A stretch of 64,000 nucleotides of DNA. Origin: Paragordius varius. Taxonomy: Eukaryota > Nematomorpha. The DNA lies in the NCBI GenBank assembly GCA_964247055.1, contig OZ176059.1, forward strand, positions 3,641,730-3,705,729, written 5' to 3'. Below are positions 42,311-53,801 of this stretch, in pieces. The position numbers and the translations under genes are program-made. Within the stretch, counting starts at the first letter, position 1, and every line of letters starts with the position of its first letter. Under the pieces are notes generated by a model that ran no database searches, had not been told where the DNA came from, and worked only from the letters and a program-made list of their open reading frames with translations.

Positions 42311-45300
42311 CATTATGAATATGAATTCTATACAACAATTCAATAATGTTAAGAGCAAGTATCATTTTAAGACAAATACGTATTTAAGCTCAAATAAAAG
42401 ACCAATTTTACCTATAAGATTAATTTTAAATCTTTCACATAGCTACAAATTAAAAATGAATTGGTTACGTGCATTATTTAAGGTTGATTGTTGAATCAAA
42501 ATCATTATGAATATGAATTCTATACAACAATTCAATAATGTTAAGAGCAAGTATCATTTTAAGAAAATACGTATTTAAGCCTAAATAAAAGACCATTGTT
42601 TTTACCTTAAAATCCCGCACATAGACTTTACAAATCAAAAAAGAATCAGTTACGTGCATTATTCAAGGTTGATTGTTAAAATAGAATTCTATAATATAAG
42701 AAATGAATAATGTGAAGCGCAAGTATCATTTTAAAATGACAAATACGTATTTAAGCTTAAATAAAAGACCAATGTTTTTACCTGTAAGATTATTTTTAAA
42801 TCTTTCACATAGACTCTACAAATCAAAAAAGAGTTGGTTACGTGCATTATTTAAGGTTGATTGTTGAATCAAAATCATTATGAATATGAATTCTATACAA
42901 CAATTCAATAATGTTAAGCGCAAGTATCATTTTAAGAAAATACGTATTTAAGCCTAAATAAAAGACCATTGTTTTTACCTATAAGATTATTTTTAAAATC
43001 CCGCACATAGACTCTACAAATCAAAAAAGAATTCGTTACGTGTATTATTTAAAGTTAATTGTTGAATCATAAAATAGAATTATATAATATAAAAAATCAA
43101 TAATGTTAAGCGCAAGTATCATTTTAAGACAAATACGTATTTACAAATAGAAGATTAATATTTTTGCCTATAAGATTATTTTTAAATCCTTCACATAGAC
43201 TCAACAAATCAAAAAAGAATTGGTTACGTGCATTATTTAAGGTTGATTCTTAAAATAGAATTCTATAATATAAGAAATGAATAATGTGAAGCGCAAGTAT
43301 CATTTTAAAATGACAAATACATATTTAAGCTTAAATAAAAGACCAATGTTTTATTTTTAAATCCTTCACATAGACTCAACAAATCAAAAAAGAATCTGTT
43401 ACGTGCATTATTTAAGGTTGATTCTTAAAATAGAATTCTATAATATAAGAAATGAATAATGTGAAGCGCAAGTATCATTTTAAAATGAAAAATACGTATT
43501 TAAGCTCAAATAAAAGACCAATTTTACCTATAAGATTAATTTTAAATCTTTCACATAGACTCTACAAATCAAAAAAGAGTTGGTTACGTGCATTATTTAA
43601 GGTTGATTGTTGAATCAAAATCATTATGAATATGAATTCTATACAACAATTCAATAATGTTAAGAGCAAGTATCATTTTAAGACAAATACGTATTTAAGC
43701 TCAAATAAAAGACCAATTTTACCTATAAGATTAATTTTAAATCTTTCACATAGACTCTACAAATCAAAAAAGAGTTGGTTACGTGCATTATTTAAGGTTG
43801 ATTTTTGAATCAAAATCATTATGAATATGAATTCTATACAACAATTCAATAATGTTAAGAGCAAGTATCATTTTAAGACAAATACGTATTTAAGCTCAAA
43901 TAAAAGACCAATTTTACCTATAAGATTAATTTTAAATCTTTCACATAGACTCTACAAATCAAAAAAGAATTGGTTACGTGCATTATTTAAGATTGTTGAA
44001 TCAAAATCATTATGAATATGAATTCTATACAACAATTCAATAATGTTAAGAGCAAGTATCATTTTAAGACAAATACGTATTTAAGCTCAAATAAAAGACC
44101 ATTGTTTTTACCTATAAGATTATTTTTAAAATCCCAGCCATAGACTTTACAAATCAAAAAAGAATCAGTTACGTGCATTATTTAAAGTTAATTGTTGAAT
44201 CATAAAATAGAATTCTATAATGCAAGAAATCAATAATGTTAAGCGCAAGTATCATTTTAAGACAAATACGTATTTGAGCTCAAATAAAAGACCAATTTTA
44301 CTTATAAGATTAATTTTAAATCTTTCACATAGACTCTACAAATCAAAAATGAATTGGTTACGTGCATTATTTAAGGTTGATTGTTGAATCAAAATCATTA
44401 TGAATATGAATTCTATACAACAATTCAATAATGTTAAGAGCAAGTATCATTTTAAGACAAATACGTATTTAAGCTCAAATAAAAGACCAATTTTACCTAT
44501 AAGATTAATTTTAAATCTTTCACATAGCTACAAATTAAAAATGAATTGGTTACGTGCATTATTTAAGGTTGATTGTTGAATCAAAATCATTATGAATATG
44601 AATTCTATACAACAATTCAATAATGTTAAGAGCAAGTATCATTTTAAGAAAATACGTATTTAAGCCTAAATAAAAGACCATTGTTTTTACCTTAAAATCC
44701 CGCACATAGACTTTACAAATCAAAAAAGAATCAGTTACGTGCATTATTCAAGGTTGATTGTTAAAATAGAATTCTATAATATAAGAAATGAATAATGTGA
44801 AGCGCAAGTATCATTTTAAAATGACAAATACGTATTTAAGCTTAAATAAAAGACCAATGTTTTTACCTGTAAGATTATTTTTAAATCCTTCACATAGACT
44901 CAACAAATCAAAAAAGAATCAGTTACGTGCATTATTCAAGGTTGATTGTTAAAATAGAATTCTATAATATAAGAAATGAATAATGTGAAGCGCAAGTATC
45001 ATTTTAAAATGACAAATACATATTTAAGCTTAAATAAAAGACCAATGTTTTTACCTGTAAGATTATTTTTAAATCCTTCACATAGACTCAACAAATCAAA
45101 AAAGAATCAGTTACGTGCATTATTTAAGGTTGATTCTTAAAATAGAATTCTATAATATAAGAAATGAATAATGTGAAGCGCAAGTATCATTTTAAAATGA
45201 CAAATACGTATTTAAGCTCAAAAAGAAGACCAATTTTACCTATAAGATTAATTTTAAATCTTTCACATAGACTCTACAAATCAAAAAAGAGTTGGTTACG

Positions 45301-45312
45301 TGCATTATTTTT

Positions 45313-45771
45313 TTAGTTGTAAAATTATATTCAAAATCCTGCATATAGACTCAACAATCAAATAAGATTCATTAACCAAATTAAAACGTATTTATTCATT
45401 GTGTTAAACATTGCATTATTTGCGGTCGATTGTTGAATCCAAAAATACTTTTAAGATGGATTCTAAAATAAAAATAATAAATAATGCGACAAGCAAGTAT
45501 CAATTTAGGATGAATACGTATTGAAGTTAAAATAAAAGACCAATGTTTTAGTTGTAAAATTATATTCAAAATCCTGCATATAGACTCAACAATCAAATAA
45601 GATTCATTAACCAAATTAAAACGTATTTATTCATTGTGTTAAACATTGCATTATTTGCGGTCGATTGTTGAATCCAAAAATACTTTTAAGATGGATTCTA
45701 AAATAAAAATAATCAATAATGCGACAAGCAAGTATCAATTTAAGATGAATACGTGTTTAAGCTCAAAAAAA
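45313..45771 (+). repeat. D block 8 (2 units)
   Basis: Two D units with the standard junctions. Both units read GCGGTCGATTG, unlike most two-unit blocks whose first unit reads GCGGTTGATTG. This fits loss of the first unit from a three-unit block such as block 6. Confidence 0.86.
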
Positions 45772-48490
45772 GACCAATTTAACCTATGAGATTAATTTTA
45801 AATCTTTCAGATAGACTCTACAAATCGAAAAAGAATTGGTTACGTGCATTATTTAAGGTTGATTGTTGAATTAAAATCATTATAACAATTCAATAATGTT
45901 AAGAGCAAGTATCATTTTAAGACAAATACGTATTTAAGCTCAAATAAAAGACCAATTTTACCTATAAGATTAATTTTAAATCTTTCACATAGACTCTACA
46001 AATCAAAAATGAATCAGTTACGTGCATTATTTAAAGTTAATTGTTGAATCATAAAATAGAATTATTTAATATAAGAAATCAATAATGTTAAGCGCAAGTA
46101 TCATTTTAAGAAAATACGTATTTAAGCCTAAATAAAAGACCATTGTTTTTACCTATAAGATTATTTTTAAAATCCCGCACATAGACTCTACAAATCAAAA
46201 AAGAATTCGTTACGTGTATTATTTAAAGTTAATTGTTGAATCATAAAATAGAATTATATAATATAAAAAATCAATAATGTTAAGCGCAAGTATCATTTTA
46301 AGACAAATACGTATTTACAAATAGAAGATTAATATTTTTGCCTATAAGATTATTTTTAAATCCTTCACATAGACTCAACAAATCAAAAAAGAATTGGTTA
46401 CGTGCATTATTTAAGGTTGATTCTTAAAATAGAATTCTATAATATAAGAAATGAATAATGTGAAGCGCAAGTATCATTTTAAAATGACAAATACATATTT
46501 AAGCTTAAATAAAAGACCAATGTTTTATTTTTAAATCCTTCACATAGACTCAACAAATCAAAAAAGAATCTGTTACGTGCATTATTTAAGGTTGATTCTT
46601 AAAATAGAATTCTATAATATAAGAAATGAATAATGTGAAGCGCAAGTATCATTTTAAAATGAAAAATACGTATTTAAGCTCAAATAAAAGACCAATTTTA
46701 CCTATAAGATTAATTTTAAATCTTTCACATAGACTCTACAAATCAAAAAAGAGTTGGTTACGTGCATTATTTAAGGTTGATTGTTGAATCAAAATCATTA
46801 TGAATATGAATTCTATACAACAATTCAATAATGTTAAGAGCAAGTATCATTTTAAGACAAATACGTATTTAAGCTCAAATAAAAGACCAATTTTACCTAT
46901 AAGATTAATTTTAAATCTTTCACATAGACTCTACAAATCAAAAAAGAGTTGGTTACGTGCATTATTTAAGGTTGATTTTTGAATCAAAATCATTATGAAT
47001 ATGAATTCTATACAACAATTCAATAATGTTAAGAGCAAGTATCATTTTAAGACAAATACGTATTTAAGCTCAAATAAAAGACCAATTTTACCTATAAGAT
47101 TAATTTTAAATCTTTCACATAGACTCTACAAATCAAAAAAGAATTGGTTACGTGCATTATTTAAGGTTGATTGTTGAATCAAAATCATTATGAATATGAA
47201 TTCTATACAACAATTCAATAATGTTAAGAGCAAGTATCATTTTAAGACAAATACGTATTTAAGCTCAAATAAAAGACCATTGTTTTTACCTATAAGATTA
47301 TTTTTAAAATCCCAGCCATAGACTTTACAAATCAAAAAAGAATCAGTTACGTGCATTATTTAAAGTTAATTGTTGAATCATAAAATAGAATTCTATAATG
47401 CAAGAAATCAATAATGTTAAGCGCAAGTATCATTTTAAGACAAATACGTATTTGAGCTCAAATAAAAGACCAATTTTACTTATAAGATTAATTTTAAATC
47501 TTTCACATAGACTCTACAAATCAAAAATGAATTGGTTACGTGCATTATTTAAGGTTGATTGTTGAATCAAAATCATTATGAATATGAATTCTATACAACA
47601 ATTCAATAATGTTAAGAGCAAGTATCATTTTAAGACAAATACGTATTTAAGCTCAAATAAAAGACCAATTTTACCTATAAGATTAATTTTAAATCTTTCA
47701 CATAGCTACAAATTAAAAATGAATTGGTTACGTGCATTATTTAAGGTTGATTGTTGAATCAAAATCATTATGAATATGAATTCTATACAACAATTCAATA
47801 ATGTTAAGAGCAAGTATCATTTTAAGAAAATACGTATTTAAGCCTAAATAAAAGACCATTGTTTTTACCTTAAAATCCCGCACATAGACTTTACAAATCA
47901 AAAAAGAATCAGTTACGTGCATTATTCAAGGTTGATTGTTAAAATAGAATTCTATAATATAAGAAATGAATAATGTGAAGCGCAAGTATCATTTTAAAAT
48001 GACAAATACGTATTTAAGCTTAAATAAAAGACCAATGTTTTTACCTGTAAGATTATTTTTAAATCCTTCACATAGACTCAACAAATCAAAAAAGAATCAG
48101 TTACGTGCATTATTCAAGGTTGATTGTTAAAATAGAATTCTATAATATAAGAAATGAATAATGTGAAGCGCAAGTATCATTTTAAAATGACAAATACATA
48201 TTTAAGCTTAAATAAAAGACCAATGTTTTTACCTGTAAGATTATTTTTAAATCCTTCACATAGACTCAACAAATCAAAAAAGAATCAGTTACGTGCATTA
48301 TTTAAGGTTGATTCTTAAAATAGAATTCTATAATATAAGAAATGAATAATGTGAAGCGCAAGTATCATTTTAAAATGACAAATACGTATTTAAGCTCAAA
48401 AAGAAGACCAATTTTACCTATAAGATTAATTTTAAATCTTTCACATAGACTCTACAAATCAAAAAAGAGTTGGTTACGTGCATTATTTTT

Positions 48491-48950
48491 TTAGTTGTAA
48501 AATTATATTCAAAATCCTGCATATAGACTCAACAATCAAATAAGATTCATTAACCAAATTAAAACGTATTTATTCATTGTGTTAAACATTGCATTATTTG
48601 CGGTTGATTGTTGAATCCAAAAATACTTTTAAGATGGATTCTAAAATAAAAATAATAAATAATGCGACAAGCAAGTATCAATTTAGGATGAATACGTATT
48701 GAAGTTAAAATAAAAGACCAATGTTTTAGTTGTAAAATTATATTCAAAATCCTGCATATAGACTCAACAATCAAATAAGATTCATTAACCAAATTAAAAC
48801 GTATTTATTCATTGTGTTAAACATTGCATTATTTGCGGTCGATTGTTGAATCCAAAAATACTTTTAAGATGGATTCTAAAATAAAAATAATCAATAATGC
48901 GACAAGCAAGTATCAATTTAAGATGAATACGTGTTTAAGCTCAAAAAAAG
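48491..48950 (+). repeat. D block 9 (2 units)
   Basis: Two D units with the standard junctions. Downstream, the satellite switches to the GTTGAATCAAAATCATTATG form at about 49046 where other blocks continue with GTTGAATTAAAATCATTATAAC. This marks a recombination point. Confidence 0.86.
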
Positions 48951-51357
48951 ACCAATTTAACCTATGAGATTAATTTTAAATCTTTCAGATAGACTCTACA
49001 AATCGAAAAAGAATTGGTTACGTGCATTATTTAAGGTTGATTGTTGAATCAAAATCATTATGAATATGAATTCTATACAACAATTCAATAATGTTAAGAG
49101 CAAGTATCATTTTAAGACAAATACGTATTTAAGCTCAAATAAAAGACCAATTTTACCTATAAGATTAATTTTAAATCTTTCACATAGACTCTACAAATCA
49201 AAAATGAATTGGTTACGTGCATTATTTAAGGTTGATTGTTGAATCAAAATCATTATGAATATGAATTCTATACAACAATTCAATAATGTTAAGAGCAAGT
49301 ATCATTTTAAGACAAATACGTATTCAAGCTCAAATAAAAGACCAATTTAACCTATGAGATTAATTTTAAATCTTTCACATAGACTCTACAAATCAAAAAT
49401 GAATCAGTTACGTGCATTATTTAAAGTTAATTGTTGAATCATAAAATAGAATTATATAATATAAAAAATCAATAATGTTAAGCGCAAGTATCATTTTTAG
49501 ACAAATACGTATTTAAGCTCAAATAAAAGACCAATTTTACCTATTTTAAATCTTTCACATAGACTCTACAAATCAAAAAAGAATTGGTTACGTGCATTAT
49601 TTAAGGTTGATTGTTGAACAAAATCATTATGAATATGAATTCTATACAACAATTCAATAATGTTAAGAGCAAGTATCATTTTAAGAAAATACGTATTTAA
49701 GCCTAAATAAAAGACCATTGTTTTTACCTATAAGATTATTTTTAAAATCCCGCACATAGACTTTACAAATCAAAAAAGAATCAGTTACGTGCATTATTCA
49801 AGGTTGATTGTTAAAATAGAATTCTATAATATAAGAAATGAATAATGTGAAGCGCAAGTATCATTTTAAAATGACAAATACATATTTAAGATCAAATAAA
49901 AGACCAAATTTACCTACAAGATTAATTTTCAATCTTTCACATAGACTCTACAAATCAAAAAAGAATTCGTTACGTGCATTATTTAAGGTTGATTGTTGAA
50001 TCAAAATCATTATGAATATGAATTCTATACAACAATTCAATAATGTTAAGAGCAAGTATCATTTTAAGACAAATACGTATTTAAGCTCAAATAAAAGACC
50101 AATTTTACCTATAAGATTAATTTTAAATCTTTCACATAGACTCTACAAATCAAAAAAGAGTTGGTTACGTGCATTATTTAAGGTTGATTTTTGAATCAAA
50201 ATCATTATGAATATGAATTCTATACAACAATTCAATAATGTTAAGAGCAAGTATCATTTTAAGACAAATACGTATTTAAGCTCAAATAAAAGACCAATTT
50301 TACCTATAAGATTAATTTTAAATCTTTCACATAGACTCTACAAATCAAAAAAGAATTGGTTACGTGCATTATTTAAGGTTGATTGTTGAATCAAAATCAT
50401 TATGAATATGAATTCTATACAACAATTCAATAATGTTAAGAGCAAGTATCATTTTAAGACAAATACGTATTTAAGCTCAAATAAAAGACCATTGTTTTTA
50501 CCTATAAGATTATTTTTAAAATCCCAGCCATAGACTTTACAAATCAAAAAAGAATCAGTTACGTGCATTATTTAAAGTTAATTGTTGAATCATAAAATAG
50601 AATTCTATAATGCAAGAAATCAATAATGTTAAGCGCAAGTATCATTTTAAGACAAATACGTATTTGAGCTCAAATAAAAGACCAATTTTACTTATAAGAT
50701 TAATTTTAAATCTTTCACATAGACTCTACAAATCAAAAATGAATTGGTTACGTGCATTATTTAAGGTTGATTGTTGAATCAAAATCATTATGAATATGAA
50801 TTCTATACAACAATTCAATAATGTTAAGAGCAAGTATCATTTTAAGACAAATACGTATTTAAGCTCAAATAAAAGACCAATTTTACCTATAAGATTAATT
50901 TTAAATCTTTCACATAGCTACAAATTAAAAATGAATTGGTTACGTGCATTATTTAAGGTTGATTGTTGAATCAAAATCATTATGAATATGAATTCTATAC
51001 AACAATTCAATAATGTTAAGAGCAAGTATCATTTTAAGAAAATACGTATTTAAGCCTAAATAAAAGACCATTGTTTTTACCTTAAAATCCCGCACATAGA
51101 CTTTACAAATCAAAAAAGAATCAGTTACGTGCATTATTCAAGGTTGATTGTTAAAATAGAATTCTATAATATAAGAAATGAATAATGTGAAGCGCAAGTA
51201 TCATTTTAAAATGACAAATACGTATTTAAGCTTAAATAAAAGACCAATGTTTTTACCTGTAAGATTATTTTTAAATCCTTCACATAGACTCAACAAATCA
51301 AAAAAGAATCAGTTACGTGCATTATTCAAGGTTGATTGTTAAAATAGAATTCTATAA

Positions 51358-52355
51358 CACAGTGTGCAAAATTGGGGGTATTTATTTTCTCAGGATATTA
51401 TATTAAGCTTAATATGACCGTTGTGACATAGACATCCTAAAAATATAAGGATAAAAAAAATTGTCAATGTAGAAAATTTTTTTTTCACTTTTACCATATA
51501 TGGATATATTCGGAAAAAATCAATTTATTTGCATAATACTTGATCAAAAATTATAAAACTTATATATAATATAAATAATATTAAATAAATATTATTTGCA
51601 AATTTTGGCTCAATATGAATGGATAGATTTAAAATAAACGTCAATTTATTAAATCCAACTAAATTTATCCCTTTATATTAGTAACATAAAAAATACTTGA
51701 TGAAAATCAATATAATATGCGCCAAAATTTAAGTTTAACTTTATATGTTAATATAAATATTACTTATATATAATAAAAATTAGGTTTTAACTAAGTTAAA
51801 AATTTTTGAAATTTTTTATTTTACTAAAATAAAATTAAATTTTTTTAATATCAACTGTAATATAATCATGTCTGGTGATTATAAATATAACCATATGGAT
51901 TTTTTTACCTGGATTTTTGAATTGTAGATGATATTGACTGTTGCTTTACCCTGATATGATGGTATATTTTATAATAATTATAGATAAATATATTTGGAAT
52001 TTAGATAAAACATTGAAAAACCAATGTAATCCATTGTGAAAATCATATTTTAAAGACAAATTTGCTAATCACAAGCAAACATCCACCAGAAAATTATATT
52101 TTGATACATTATGTTCATTGTGTAATAAATTAATATATTTAATTTTTTTAATATAAAATTGTTTACTTGTTTTTATACGAATGTGGGCAAGGTCCATCCA
52201 AAGATTTCTATTAGTTTTAATGTTGAGTTCTGCCAAAGAATCGGTTTCTCTTAAATTACCCATTCTAATTTAAATAAAACTCCTCCATAGATTGCTATTT
52301 TTTGTTATGTTGAGTTATGCCAGTATTCAGGCACATAATTATTTTAGGTTCATTT
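51358..52355 (+). repeat. Left inverted arm of the foldback element
   Basis: This arm of 998 bp is the reverse complement of 52819-53801 with few substitutions over most of its length. Matching landmarks include CAATTTATTTGCATAATACT, CCATATATGG, CATGTCTGGTGATTATAAAT and ATGCCAGTATTCAGGCACAT. The outermost 12 bp match perfectly. The next several tens of bases (GGGGGTATTTATTTTCTC here) do not match the other arm and differ in length by about 15 bp. Confidence 0.9.
52069..52263 (-). other. Small ORF (64 codons) in the left arm, function unknown
   Basis: The ORF starts at ATGGGTAATTTAAGAG on the minus strand and reads outward from the spacer toward the left end. The predicted product is basic, has a central IRIKTSKQFYIKKIKY stretch and ends VDVCL. 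I recognise no domain, signal peptide or membrane segment. It differs from the right-arm copy at two residues (D and A here against N and V), and both underlying base changes alter the protein. That is not the pattern expected of a maintained gene, so this is more likely a fortuitous ORF or a remnant of a former internal gene. Confidence 0.25.
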
Positions 52356-52818
52356 GCTTCTTAAGCCATCGCAAACAACCTATCCTACTTCGGGTATATG
52401 AAATTCAACTCGTTGAAAGTTCTTGATATTGAGAAAGTCTTTTTGCCAAAATATTAATAACATGAAATACCCGATTAAAATAGTTTATAAAATGATTATC
52501 AACACCTTTTAAAAGATTTAAATATAAGAATTTGAAGAAATGGTATTCAAAAAAAAATTAAAAGGGCTGCAAAATCTTGTCTCATGAACCGTGCAACATA
52601 CTATAACTATAAAAACTTGCAGACATTTATATTAAAAATAAGTATGACATAAAATTTAATTGATAATTCAGGGCCATAAATAAGCTTTTAGAGCCCAAGT
52701 TTTGGTAAAACTGATGTATACTTCGTTAACACTTTCTTTTGCCATAAACCGTTTTTTAAAAAATCATTCAAGAAAAAACTGGCCGTATTCATAAGATTTT
52801 TTTAAATTTTACATTTCT
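52356..52818. other. Unique spacer of the foldback element
   Basis: These 463 bp lie between the two inverted arms and have no counterpart in either arm or in the satellite. I see no ORF of note, no tRNA-like fold and no simple repeat beyond A/T runs. If the outward-facing ORFs in the arms are ever expressed, this is where a shared bidirectional promoter would lie, but no recognisable promoter motif stands out. Confidence 0.75.
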
Positions 52819-53801
52819 AAATGAACCTAAAATAATTATGTGCCTGAATACTGGCATAACTCAACATAACAAAAAATAGCAATCTATGGAGGAGTTTTAT
52901 TTAAATTAGAATGGGTAATTTAAGAGAAACCAATTCTTTGGTAGAACTCAACATTAAAACTAATAGAAATCTTTGGATGGACCTTGCCCACATTCGTATA
53001 AAAACAAGTAAACAATTTTATATTAAAAAAATTAAATATATTAATTTATTACACAATGAACATAATGTATCAAAATATAATTTTCTGGTGGATGTTTGCT
53101 TGTGATTAGCAAATTTGTCTTTAAAATATGATTTTCACAATGGATTACATTGGTTTTTCAATGTTATATCTAAATTCCAAATATATTTATCTATAATTAT
53201 TATAAAATATACCATCATATCAGGGTAAAGCAACAGTCAATATCATCTACAATTCAAAAATCCAGGTAAAAAAATCCATATGGTTATATTTATAATCACC
53301 AGACATGATTATATTACAGTTGATATTAAAAAAATTTAATTTTATTTTAGTAAAATAAAAAATTTCAAAAATTTTTAACTTAGTTAAAACCTAATTTTTA
53401 TTATATATAAGTAATATTTATATTAACATATAAAGTTAAACTTAAATTTTGGCGCATATTATATTGATTTTCATCAAGTATTTTTTATGTTACTAATATA
53501 AAGGGCTAAATTTAGTTGGATTTAATAAATTGACGTTTATTTTAAATCTATCCATTCATATTGAGCCAAAATTTGCAAATAATATTTATTTAATATTATT
53601 TATATTATATATTTTATAATTTTTGATCAAGTATTATGCAAATAAATTGATTTTTTCCGAATATATCCATATATGGAAAAAGTGAAAAAAAAATTTTCTA
53701 CATTGACAATTTTTTTTATCCTTATATTTTTGAGATGTATATGTCACAAGGGTTATATTAAGCTAGGTATGATATCTTGAGTAAATTTGTTGCACACTGT
53801 G
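52819..53801 (-). repeat. Right inverted arm of the foldback element
   Basis: This is the 983-bp inverted partner of 51358-52355. It ends with TTGCACACTGTG. Differences from the left arm include ATATGGAAAAAGTG versus ATATGGTAAAAGTG, AAGGGCTAAATTTAG versus AAGGGATAAATTTAG, and a divergent outer 80 bp or so. Confidence 0.9.
52911..53105 (+). other. Small ORF (64 codons) in the right arm, inverted twin of the left-arm ORF
   Basis: This is the same reading frame as 52069-52263 in inverted orientation, reading outward to the right end, with start and stop at equivalent places. It has N at residue 8 and V at residue 11. The frame is intact in both arms, but with arms this similar that carries little weight. 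No family is recognised. Confidence 0.25.

Larger units (their letters stand above)
45313..49046 (+). repeat. 3.7-kb satellite duplication, distal copy (offset 12410)
   Basis: This is the partner of 32900-36636. It contains D blocks 8 and 9 and the marker monomers at 46800, 46995 and 47737. The same central group is found 3178 bp upstream (44559) and 3212 bp downstream (50012, 50949). So four related groups of about 3.2 kb lie between 43.3 and 51.3 kb. Confidence 0.8.
1..51357 (+). repeat. Subtelomeric satellite array, main block
   Basis: The whole stretch consists of head-to-tail monomers of about 188-195 bp in one orientation. Every monomer carries a recognisable core: GCAAGTATCATTTTAA, then AAATACGTATTT or a variant, then AAATAAAAGACC, then CACATAGACT, then TTACGTGCATTATTTAAGG. 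Most monomers carry one EcoRI site (GAATTC). The array is already inside a monomer at base 1, so its proximal edge lies outside the window. Direct reading of the repeats is the evidence. The position next to a TTAGGG tract makes this a subtelomeric satellite. No introns, conserved long ORF or RNA gene is visible. Short ORFs of 60-72 codons recur only because the DNA recurs. Confidence 0.96.
51358..53801. mobile_element. Foldback (long-inverted-repeat) DNA transposon, CMC/CACTA-like, non-autonomous
   Basis: A 2444-bp unit interrupts one B-type monomer between GAATTCTATAA and TAATATAAGAAATG. The empty site, read in neighbouring monomers, is GAATTCTATAATATAAG, so TAA is duplicated (51355-51357 and 53802-53804). 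The ends are perfect 12-bp inverted repeats: CACAGTGTGCAA at the left and TTGCACACTGTG at the right. The element consists of two arms of about 1 kb in inverted orientation and a 463-bp unique centre. Termini starting CAC with a 3-bp duplication are typical of CMC (CACTA/EnSpm, Mirage, Chapaev) transposons. A PIF/Harbinger or Tc1-type origin cannot be excluded because the site is A+T-only. No transposase is encoded, so it would need one supplied in trans. Only one copy is present in the array. Confidence 0.88.

Noticed and set aside
1-51357. CRISPR-like array
   Set aside because: Units of 188-235 bp tile with no unique spacers, and the setting is a eukaryotic telomere.
52356-52818. Hidden transposase exon in the foldback spacer
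   Set aside because: Stops are frequent in all frames and no conserved motif could be read.
51358-53801. Inverted repeat as an assembly inversion artefact
   Set aside because: The satellite keeps the same orientation and monomer phase on both sides, a 3-bp duplication flanks the unit, and the arms differ from each other, so a real insertion explains it better.
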